In this document: positions 1-5,473 of the stretch, in pieces
Layout of the letters: every line of letters starts with the position of its first letter
How positions within the stretch are numbered: the stretch's first letter is position 1
From: Flavobacteriales bacterium
GTDB taxonomy: Bacteria; Bacteroidota; Bacteroidia; Flavobacteriales; Flavobacteriaceae
Direction of reading: 5' to 3'
NCBI GenBank assembly: GCA_015494775.1
Contig: WGAP01000162.1
Coordinates: 1-10,506, forward strand
DNA: 10,506 nt
Program-made: the position numbers and the translations under genes
Notes under the pieces: model-generated
What the model was told of the DNA's origin: nothing
Databases searched by the model: none
Seen by the model: only the letters and a program-made list of their open reading frames with translations

Positions 1-1028
1 AACACGCCCACCAACCGCCCGAAGTGTTGCGCATTGCCGTTCCCTATATCCGCATTGTAGGCATATCGCTGCTGTTTGTGATGCTTTTTCAAGCCATGAA
101 ACAGTTTGCCGACGGCATGGGCTATACCAAAATTTCCATGCACGCCATGATAACGGTGAACATTATCAATGTGCCCGTTAGTTATGTGCTCATTTACGGT
201 ATCGGGCCTTTTCCGCGCCTCGAAGTGCTGGGGGCGGGTTTGGGCACCATGATTGCACGTTTGCTCATCCTTTTTGTTTTTTGGTATTTCCTGGCCCGCG
301 ACGAGCGTACGCGGGAATTCGTAATGCGTTTGCCAGCAAGGATTTTGGATTGGGCCATTGTGCGTCGGCTTTTTGCCTTGGGTTTGCCTTCGGGGATGCA
401 GTCGGAATTTGAGATGGGCATATTTACGGCCACGGTTTGGCTGGCCGGCACGCTGGGCACGCTGTCGCAGGCAGCCAATCAAATCGCCCTGCAAATGGCA
501 TCCATGACCTATATGGTTTTTGTGGGTTTGGGTGTGGCCGGAACGGTACGTACGGGCTATCATATGGGACAAAAGGATTACCGCGGTCTGCGCCATGTGG
601 CCCTTTCGGTGCTATTGCAAGCGGCCATGACGGGTTTTGTCATCGGTGTGCTTTACATGGTGCTTCGTCATCAATTGCCGTGGATGTATTTGAGCGACAA
701 ACACACACGCGACCAGGTAAATCCCTACGATGTAGCCCGGCTGGCGTCGGGGCTTTTGGTCATTGCCGGATTGTTTCAAATCTTCGACAGCATCCAAGTG
801 GTGTTGCAAAGCATTTTGCGCGGTATGCAGGATGTACGGATTCCTATGTTGTTGATTTTTACGGCCTACTGGATTGTGGGCTTTCCTGTGGCCTGGTTTA
901 TGCGTGTGCATTGGGGCGTTTACGGCATTTGGGCCGGCCTTTTGACCGGATTGGGAACGGCGGCCCTTTTATTATTCGCCAGATTTCAATATCTTTCAAA
1001 AAAATTTATCCGCCATGGAAATGCCTAA
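1..1028 (+). CDS. MATE family multidrug/cation efflux transporter, 5'-truncated by window edge
   Basis: This is an integral inner-membrane antiporter of the MATE (NorM/DinF-like) family, expected to export drugs or metabolites in exchange for Na+ or H+. The frame is open from base 3 and enters mid-protein with HAHQPPEVLRIAVPYIRI. It gives 341 visible residues against a usual length of about 450, so roughly the first 100-110 residues lie outside the window; the GTG at 24 is internal. The remaining protein is a run of hydrophobic helices broken by short basic loops. It includes the family-typical loop GVAGTVRTGYHMGQKDYRGL (about residues 177-196 of the visible part), which resembles the conserved 'VRVGNxLGxxxxxxA' region at the start of the second half-repeat in MATE proteins. 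It ends in a basic tail (KKFIRHGNA) with TAA at 1026-1028, overlapping the start of the next gene. The family call is firm; the substrate cannot be inferred. Confidence 0.9.
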   Translation, partial: HAHQPPEVLRIAVPYIRIVGISLLFVMLFQAMKQFADGMGYTKISMHAMITVNIINVPVSYVLIYGIGPFPRLEVLGAGLGTMIARLLILFVFWYFLARDERTREFVMRLPARILDWAIVRRLFALGLPSGMQSEFEMGIFTATVWLAGTLGTLSQAANQIALQMASMTYMVFVGLGVAGTVRTGYHMGQKDYRGLRHVALSVLLQAAMTGFVIGVLYMVLRHQLPWMYLSDKHTRDQVNPYDVARLASGLLVIAGLFQIFDSIQVVLQSILRGMQDVRIPMLLIFTAYWIVGFPVAWFMRVHWGVYGIWAGLLTGLGTAALLLFARFQYLSKKFIRHGNA

Positions 1029-1245
1029 ATTTCTCATTGCCGACAACCTGGACTTTCCCGACGATATTTACGTGCTCCACACCGAATTTCCACGTTTTTT
1101 GCTCAACGTGGTTACCGAAGAAGTGGAATGGCTGGACGATATTCCCGAAAAAGATGCCTTGGAAAACCAGGACGAACTCATACGGCTGGTACAACAGGCC
1201 TTTGATTTCTACGACAAAGAAATGGAAAAATACGAAGCAGACTGA
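1015..1245 (+). CDS. Conserved small acidic protein of unknown function
   Basis: A 76-residue soluble, strongly acidic protein with no signal peptide or membrane segment. I do not know a function. From memory, near-identical layouts (about 70-80 residues, beginning M-x-x-PKFLIADN, then a VLHTEFPRF-like segment, a VEWxDD motif and a C-terminal FYDKEMEKYE helix) recur in Bacteroidota next to a SUI1-type factor, so it is probably a real, phylum-restricted family. The start at 1015 overlaps the end of the MATE gene by 14 bases; a second in-frame ATG at 1021 would leave an 8-base overlap and a protein beginning MPKF. There is no Shine-Dalgarno sequence, so translation is probably coupled to the upstream gene. 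The SUI1-type gene starts 6 bases after its TGA stop. The context hints at, but does not prove, a translation-related role. Confidence 0.8.
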   Translation: MEMPKFLIADNLDFPDDIYVLHTEFPRFLLNVVTEEVEWLDDIPEKDALENQDELIRLVQQAFDFYDKEMEKYEAD

Positions 1246-1251
1246 TTTCCC

Positions 1252-1596
1252 ATGGGTCGCCACAAAAAAACACTGAAAGATTTGTCCGAACTGGGTGGAT
1301 TGGTTTATTCCACCGATGCCAATACCCGTGAAAAAATCCGTGCTCGGCAAAAAGCCGGCGCCGTGCTCGAAGCCCGGTTTTCCAAAAAAGGGCGGGGCGG
1401 GAAAACCGTAACCCTGGTTACGGGATTTCCGGGCACCGATGCCGAACTCAAAGCCCTGGCCAAGAAAATCAAATCCCGCCTGGGCGTGGGCGGCAACGTA
1501 AAGCAGGGTGAAATGATTATCCAAGGCAACAACCGCGACAAGGTCATTGCCCTGTTGGAAGCCGAAGGTTATAAAGTAAAACGTGTGGGCGGATAA
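1252..1596 (+). CDS. SUI1/YciH-family translation factor (eIF1-like)
   Basis: A 114-residue cytoplasmic protein homologous to eukaryotic eIF1 and E. coli YciH. The family is thought to act on the small ribosomal subunit at initiation, affecting start-site or initiator selection; in bacteria it is non-essential and poorly understood. The N-terminal ~40 residues are a basic, probably flexible extension (MGRHKKTLKDLSELGGLVYS). The SUI1 domain follows, with KKGRGGKTVTLVTGF at 45-59, LAKKIKSRLGVGG at about 69-81, VKQGEMIIQG at 83-92 and the terminal GYKVKRVGG. This is the family's usual length and motif order. The ATG at 1252 follows the preceding stop by 6 bases, so it is the third gene of the operon. 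The family assignment is confident; the physiological role in bacteria remains inference. Confidence 0.93.
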   Translation: MGRHKKTLKDLSELGGLVYSTDANTREKIRARQKAGAVLEARFSKKGRGGKTVTLVTGFPGTDAELKALAKKIKSRLGVGGNVKQGEMIIQGNNRDKVIALLEAEGYKVKRVGG

Positions 1597-1619
1597 ATGG
1601 CCGTTACACCTTTTTGTCG

Positions 1620-1627
1620 TACCTTGC
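1620..1627 (+). promoter_or_regulatory. Candidate -7 promoter element for the slyD-like gene
   Basis: TACCTTGC, a one-mismatch match to the Bacteroidota -7 consensus TAnnTTTG, lies in the only gap (1597-1670) between the SUI1-type gene and the prolyl isomerase. It would place transcription start near 1632-1635 and leave a leader of about 36 A/T-rich bases. I see no clear -33 TTG at the expected distance, so this is a weak call. Confidence 0.35.
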
Positions 1628-1670
1628 AGGTAAATTGAATTTTTTAATCGTTAATCTCAAATTTTATATT

Positions 1671-2186
1671 ATGGCAATCGAAAAAAATCAAGTGGTCGAA
1701 CTGGAATACACCCTGCGCGACCCGCAAACGGGTGAAATATTGGATCAATCACCCGAAGGAAATCCCTTGAAGTTTATCACCGGCACGGGCCAAATTATTC
1801 CCGGCTTGGAAAAAGAAATCATGCAAATGAACTGCGGCGAAAGCAAGGAAATTCTGGTCAAGGCCGCGGACGCCTACGGCGAAGTCAATCCCAATGCCTT
1901 CCAAACCATCAACAAATCCGAATTAAGCAACATTCCCGACCTCAAAGAAGGTATGGTACTTTCGGGTCAAGACCCGCAGGGCCATTTGATCACTGTGCGC
2001 GTGCACAAAATCGAAGGCGAAAATGTTACTTTGGACCTCAACCATCCCATGGCCGGTAAAGACCTGCTTTTCGAAGTGAAAATTTGCGATGTGCGTCCTG
2101 CAACCGACGAAGAATTGGCGCACGGCCACGTACACGACAGCGAACAAGACTGCAACTGTAATCCCGATTGCGGCTGTAAACACTAA
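1671..2186 (+). CDS. slyD: SlyD-like FKBP-type peptidyl-prolyl cis-trans isomerase with metal-binding tail
   Basis: A 171-residue cytoplasmic prolyl isomerase and chaperone of the SlyD branch of FKBPs. The interrupted FKBP fold is visible: VVELEYTLRDPQTGEILDQS near the N terminus, the active-site strand GTGQIIPGLE at 38-47, and AYGE at 68-71. An inserted flap (IF) domain follows at about 73-125, then the fold closes with LDLNHPMAGKDLLFEVKICDVR. The last 21 residues carry His 151, 153, 155 and 171 and Cys 161, 163, 167 and 169, a short version of the His/Cys tail that binds Ni2+ or Zn2+ in SlyD. The frame can be extended upstream to 1614, but I choose 1671 because MAIEKNQVVELEY matches the family's N terminus and the extra 19 residues have no counterpart. 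Whether it serves hydrogenase nickel delivery is unknown; no hydrogenase genes are visible. Its TAA overlaps the convergent gene's stop. Confidence 0.93.
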   Translation: MAIEKNQVVELEYTLRDPQTGEILDQSPEGNPLKFITGTGQIIPGLEKEIMQMNCGESKEILVKAADAYGEVNPNAFQTINKSELSNIPDLKEGMVLSGQDPQGHLITVRVHKIEGENVTLDLNHPMAGKDLLFEVKICDVRPATDEELAHGHVHDSEQDCNCNPDCGCKH

Positions 2187-2533
2187 TCGTCTATAACGCC
2201 TTGCCGGCGGAAATAGGCGATCAAAGCATCGCGAACTATTTGTTCCCTGCCTGCTTCGGGCAGGGATTTTTTTTGCCTGAACAAGGGCCATCCGTCCGGC
2301 CCCGTGCCCGTGCGTTCACAGTAGGGCGTAAGTGACAAGGCGGCACAAAGCCCCACGTGCGTCAGGTTGATTTTATCGTCTTTGCTGAATTTTTGCGGAC
2401 CTGCCCCCAACTCCTGCACGCCCACCAAGAACAGAACCGTATCGATACCCGGACGTTCACCACCCGTAAAACGCCGGGACAAAAAGTCCAAAATTTTTTC
2501 CCAATCTTGCTCGGAAAAATGCCTGTTTTCCAT
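2183..2533 (-). CDS. Conserved Bacteroidota protein of unknown function, downstream of mgtE
   Basis: A 116-residue soluble protein with no signal peptide. I recognise the pattern, but no function: from memory, Bacteroidota carry a family with the core (L/F)FL(I/V)GVQELG, then FSK-(D/E)-(D/E)K-x-x-L-x-H-(V/I), and a late D-GWP motif. All three are seen here: LFLVGVQELG, FSKDDKINLTHVGLC and DGWPLF. The ATG at 2533-2531 shares one base with the mgtE stop (TGATG), which implies translational coupling and fixes the start; the in-frame TTG one codon upstream is unlikely. The TAG at 2185-2183 overlaps the convergent slyD-like gene's TAA by 4 bases. It is the last gene of the dut-rsmA-mgtE operon. 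The 3' part of its coding sequence contains the plus-strand terminator at 2244-2274. Confidence 0.85.
   Translation of the reverse strand: MENRHFSEQDWEKILDFLSRRFTGGERPGIDTVLFLVGVQELGAGPQKFSKDDKINLTHVGLCAALSLTPYCERTGTGPDGWPLFRQKKSLPEAGREQIVRDALIAYFRRQGVIDD
2244..2274 (+). terminator. Rho-independent terminator of the slyD-like gene, inside the convergent gene
   Basis: An 8-bp perfect stem, TCCCTGCC (2244-2251) with GGCAGGGA (2259-2266), encloses a 7-base loop and is followed at once by eight T residues (2267-2274). It lies 58 bases after the slyD-like stop and reads correctly for plus-strand transcription. The same bases encode the KKSLPEAGRE segment of the minus-strand gene, so it is both coding and terminating. 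Confidence 0.75.
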
Positions 2534-3900
2534 CAAAATTTCAATATCATTTTGGCAATGGTAAAAAAGATAAACAAGCCGAAAATATCGTTACTGGTGG
2601 TGATAAACGGCCCCGTAGCCACGGCTGGATCAATGCCGAACCGGTGCAACATCAACGGAACGAATGTGCCCACCATCGAAGCGATGATAATCACCGAAAC
2701 CAAAGCCAAGGAAACGGTCAGCGCCATTTCCATATTGAAGCCGTGCAGAATATGACCCAGAAAAACCTTACCCACCACCAGCAAAATGGCCGCCAGCACC
2801 AAGCCGTTGAGCAAGCTGAGCGTTATTTCTTTGAGCAAACGTTTCCACAAACTGCCTTTCAAACTGCCTTTGGCCAAACTCTGCACCACAATAGCCGATG
2901 ATTGCACACCCACATTTCCGGCCGTGGCGGCAATGAGCGGTGTAAAGAAAAACAGCACGGCGTATTTGTTCAGCGCATTGCTAAAACCGTTGAGCACCGT
3001 TACGCTCAAAAAACCGCCCAGTAGTGCCACTACCAACCACGGCAGGCGGGCTTTCATCATATTCCAAATGCTGTCGTCGGGTTCTACGTCCTCGGTCAAA
3101 CCCACGGCCATTTGGAAATCCTTTTCGGCCTCTTCTTGGATGTAGTCCACCACATCGTCCAGGGTGATTTGCCCTACCAAATGACCCAGTTCGTCCACCA
3201 CGGGCACCACAAACAGGTCGTATTTTTTCATCAATCGCGCCACCTCGTCGGCAGGGTCGGTTACCTTGACCGAATGGATGTCGGGATTATAGACTTCCTT
3301 GATGGGCGTTTTGGTGGATGTGGTGAGCAGGCGTTTGAGCGACAAGCGGCCTTTGAGCCGACCGTCATCGTCCACCACATAAATGGTGTGCACGCGGCCC
3401 ACATTCTCGGCTTGGCGACGCATTTCACCCACGGCGCGCAGCACATTCCAATTTTCGTTTACCTGCACCAATTCCTTGCCCATCAAACCGCCGGCGGTAT
3501 CCTCGTCGTAGCGCAACAAGTCCACAATGTCCTTGGCGTGTTCGGTATCTTCGATACCGGTGATCACCTCATGCTTTTGGTCTTCGGGCAGGTCGGCAAT
3601 CAGGTCGGCGGCTTCGTCGGTTTCCAATTCTTCGACGATGTCCGAAATTTCATCACTCGACAAGCGTTTGAGAATGTCTTCCCGCTTGCCGTCGTCCAGT
3701 TCGGCCACCACGTCGGCCGCGGTTTCGTCGGGCAAAAGCCGGATCACATACACGGCCTCGCGCAAGGGCAAACGGTCCACCACCTCGGCTATGTCGGCCG
3801 GATGCAAGTCGCCTAAGCGTTCCAGGACGGCCGCATTGTTTCGGCGGGCAATAAGTTCGCCCAGTTCTTTGACGATATGTTCAATCCGGTTTTCGCTCAC
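2533..3900 (-). CDS. mgtE: Magnesium transporter MgtE
   Basis: A 455-residue inner-membrane Mg2+ channel/transporter of normal family length. The cytosolic N domain (about 1-130) contains LHPADIAEVVDRLP and repeated helical L-x-x-L/E-x-DEAADL motifs. Two CBS domains (about 135-258) follow, the second ending in a LVGQITLDDVVDYI-type segment; in the family these sense cytosolic Mg2+ and close the pore. The membrane domain (about 285-455) has five predicted helices. It contains the family signature PLIAATAGNVGVQSSAI and, near the end, a GIDPAVATGPFITTSNDIFG segment whose Asp corresponds to the ion-binding pore region. The start is GTG at 3900, 20 bases inside the 3' end of rsmA; no better in-frame start lies upstream and the next residues (SENRIEHIVKELGELIARRN) fit the family. 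No Mg2+ riboswitch is visible; transcription comes from the dut promoter region. Confidence 0.96.
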   Translation of the reverse strand: MSENRIEHIVKELGELIARRNNAAVLERLGDLHPADIAEVVDRLPLREAVYVIRLLPDETAADVVAELDDGKREDILKRLSSDEISDIVEELETDEAADLIADLPEDQKHEVITGIEDTEHAKDIVDLLRYDEDTAGGLMGKELVQVNENWNVLRAVGEMRRQAENVGRVHTIYVVDDDGRLKGRLSLKRLLTTSTKTPIKEVYNPDIHSVKVTDPADEVARLMKKYDLFVVPVVDELGHLVGQITLDDVVDYIQEEAEKDFQMAVGLTEDVEPDDSIWNMMKARLPWLVVALLGGFLSVTVLNGFSNALNKYAVLFFFTPLIAATAGNVGVQSSAIVVQSLAKGSLKGSLWKRLLKEITLSLLNGLVLAAILLVVGKVFLGHILHGFNMEMALTVSLALVSVIIIASMVGTFVPLMLHRFGIDPAVATGPFITTSNDIFGLFIFFTIAKMILKF

Positions 3901-4657
3901 TTCCGTAGAGCTTTTGATAGAGTTTTACAAAGTCGGCCGGGCTCAATTGTTCGGCTCTTTGAGCCAAAAACGCCCCGGCCCGGTTTATGTGCGGCAAGTT
4001 AAGTTTTTTTAAGCTGTTTCTCAAAGTTTTTCGTCTTTGATTGAAGGCCGTTTTGACCAATGGCACAAACAGCGGCCTGTCCACCGGCGGGAAAATGTCC
4101 TTGCGAATAAGCCGTATCACGGCCGAATGCACCTTGGGCGGCGGCGTAAAAACCTGCGGCGGAACGCCGAAAAGGTATTCGATGTCGAAATAATTTTGCA
4201 ACAACACCGACAGGATGCCGTAGGTTTTATTGCCCGGCGGCGCCACGATGCGCTCGGCCACTTCTTTTTGGATCATAAATACGGCGGCTGGAATTTTTTC
4301 GGCCGCTTCCAGGACTTTAAAAAAAATGGGCCCCGTAATGTTGTAGGGCAAATTACCGATAAGGCACACTTCACCTTGGCCCCAATCATCGGGCGGCAGC
4401 CGCAAAAAATCTCCTTCCAGAATACGCAAATGTTTTTCGTCGAAATTTTTCCGCAGATAAACCGCCGCTTCGGTATCTTTTTCCACCACCGTGAGTTGGC
4501 CATAGCGTTCCGCCAACATACCGGTCAAAATACCCTTGCCCGGCCCGATTTCCAACACGGCGGGACAACCCGCCGGCAATGCCTCCACGATTTTACGGGC
4601 AATGTTGGCATCGCGCAGAAAATGCTGTCCCAGGTGCTTTTTCGGCCTTATGTGCAT
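3881..4657 (-). CDS. rsmA: 16S rRNA (adenine(1518)-N(6)/adenine(1519)-N(6))-dimethyltransferase
   Basis: A 258-residue RsmA (KsgA) that uses S-adenosylmethionine to dimethylate two adjacent adenines in the 3' terminal helix of 16S rRNA, a late ribosome maturation step; its loss classically gives kasugamycin resistance. It shows the N-terminal KKHLGQHFLRD (6-16), the SAM-binding VLEIGPGKGILT (34-45), GDFL (82-85) and the catalytic NLPYN (102-106). The C-terminal part has the family's FNQRRKTLRNSLKK motif and a helical rRNA-binding domain. The ATG at 4657 follows the dut stop by 6 bases, and the 3' end overlaps mgtE by 20 bases. All key motifs are intact, so it should be active. Confidence 0.97.
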   Translation of the reverse strand: MHIRPKKHLGQHFLRDANIARKIVEALPAGCPAVLEIGPGKGILTGMLAERYGQLTVVEKDTEAAVYLRKNFDEKHLRILEGDFLRLPPDDWGQGEVCLIGNLPYNITGPIFFKVLEAAEKIPAAVFMIQKEVAERIVAPPGNKTYGILSVLLQNYFDIEYLFGVPPQVFTPPPKVHSAVIRLIRKDIFPPVDRPLFVPLVKTAFNQRRKTLRNSLKKLNLPHINRAGAFLAQRAEQLSPADFVKLYQKLYGSERKPD

Positions 4658-4663
4658 AGGCGG

Positions 4664-5101
4664 TCAGTGTTTTCCCGTGCTGCCGAAGCCGCCGGTTCCG
4701 CGTTCGGTTTCGTCCAAGGCCTCCACCGGCTCCCAGTGCACGCGTTCGTAGCGGGCCACCACCATTTGGGCGATGCGTTCCCCGTCGTTGATCACGAAGT
4801 CTTCCCCGCCCAGGTTGGCCACGATCACTTTGATTTCACCGCGGTAATCGGCGTCGATGGTGCCCGGGCTGTTGAGCAGCGTAATTCCGTGCCGGATGGC
4901 CAATCCGCTACGCGGACGGATTTGGGCCTCAAAGCCCTCGGGCAGGGCGATAAAAAGCCCGGTGGGAATAAGTTTCCGCTCCCCCGGATGCAGCACCACC
5001 GGTTCGTCCAAATGGGCGCGCAGATCCATTCCGGCCGAATGCAAGGTTTCGTAGGCCGGTAGCGGATGCCGCGAACGGTTGACAATTTTGACTTTTGCCA
5101 T
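4664..5101 (-). CDS. dut: Deoxyuridine 5'-triphosphate nucleotidohydrolase (dUTPase)
   Basis: A 145-residue trimeric dUTPase. It hydrolyses dUTP to dUMP and pyrophosphate, which keeps uracil out of DNA and supplies thymidylate synthesis. All five family motifs are present in order: AGMDLRA (23-29), PRSGLA (63-68), GTIDADYRGEI (80-90, with the catalytic Asp and the Tyr that excludes ribose), RIAQ (109-112) and the mobile C-terminal RGTGGFGSTG (134-143). The frame is open to 5128, but I choose the ATG at 5101 (MAKVKIVNRS) because it matches the family and because a very good -7 box at 5118-5125 would put transcription start close to 5111, inside the longer form. It is the first gene of the dut-rsmA-mgtE operon. 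Confidence 0.97.
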   Translation of the reverse strand: MAKVKIVNRSRHPLPAYETLHSAGMDLRAHLDEPVVLHPGERKLIPTGLFIALPEGFEAQIRPRSGLAIRHGITLLNSPGTIDADYRGEIKVIVANLGGEDFVINDGERIAQMVVARYERVHWEPVEALDETERGTGGFGSTGKH

Positions 5102-5117
5102 AAACTTTCGGTTTTTC

Positions 5118-5125
5118 CAAAGATA
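5118..5125 (-). promoter_or_regulatory. -7 promoter element of the dut operon
   Basis: Read on the minus strand this is TATCTTTG, an exact match to the Bacteroidota consensus TAnnTTTG. It lies 16 bases upstream of the dut ATG, so the leader would be only about ten bases. No obvious -33 TTG is seen, which is common because that element is weak in this phylum. It is the only good promoter upstream of the four-gene operon. Confidence 0.6.
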
Positions 5126-5156
5126 CAAAATCCCTTCGGTGGATTGATGTTATTAT

Positions 5157-5383
5157 TTGGGCGCCCGGCCGCACACGTTCACGCATCGGCGGCTGCTTCA
5201 AGACGACGGAGCGCTTTCGCATCCGCCGGCGTTCACGTGGCGCCCGCCGGGCTGTCCGCTCAAATGCGCAGTCGGCCCGCTCTTGCCCTGCGGGCGTGGC
5301 GGACGTGGCTCCCCACTGGTCGCCCCGCCGCCACGGCAGGCCTGCGGCGCGCCGCCCGCGCATAACCGCTCCCATCCCTGGCG
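5157..5383. repeat. GC-rich, hairpin-rich intergenic block, probable dispersed repeat element
   Basis: Most of the gap between the divergent dut and pnt promoters is a block with about 75% GC over 5161-5380, flanked on both sides by AT-rich sequence with sharp edges. It is dense in inverted repeats. GGGCGCCC lies at 5159-5166. CCGGCG at 5226-5231 pairs with CGCCGG at 5245-5250, and GCCCGC at 5275-5280 with GCGGGC at 5290-5295. CGTGGCGG at 5295-5302 pairs with CCGCCACG at 5328-5335, extended by CCTGC at 5287-5291 with GCAGG at 5336-5340. Perfect palindromes lie at 5336-5345 and 5344-5355. CGTTCACG occurs twice (near 5177 and 5230). Phrases such as GGGCTGTCCGCTC and CCGCTCCCATCCCTGGCGC resemble, from memory, intergenic repeats seen many times in Bacteroidota genomes. 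Open frames across it look like composition artefacts. Orientation and exact ends are not certain. Confidence 0.6.
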
Positions 5384-5416
5384 CGGTGTTCACTTACCCC
5401 AATTCCTGACCTCTGT

Positions 5417-5424
5417 TACTTTTG
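5417..5424 (+). promoter_or_regulatory. -7 promoter element of the pnt operon
   Basis: TACTTTTG matches TAnnTTTG exactly and is followed by C, as often seen. Transcription would start near 5430, giving a leader of about 44 bases before the ATG at 5474. A second, weaker box, TATCTTGC, lies at 5441-5448 and could be an alternative start. No convincing -33 element is visible for either. Confidence 0.5.
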
Positions 5425-5473
5425 CAGCACAATTATTTTGTATCTTGCATCCGACCCTTAAAAAATCAATAGC

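Noticed and set aside
437..1276. 279-codon plus-strand open frame inside and beyond the MATE gene
   Set aside because: It is a frame-shifted shadow of the MATE gene and the small acidic gene; its translation has no family pattern, while the other frame shows clear transporter and known small-protein motifs.
4037..5062. 341-codon plus-strand open frame antisense to rsmA and dut
   Set aside because: It is antisense to two genes with complete catalytic motifs; the His/Gln/Arg-rich translation is typical of an antisense shadow.
4929..5393. 154-codon minus-strand frame across the GC-rich block and dut
   Set aside because: Arg/Ala/Gly-rich composition typical of noncoding GC-rich sequence; it overlaps dut out of frame and has no recognisable domain.
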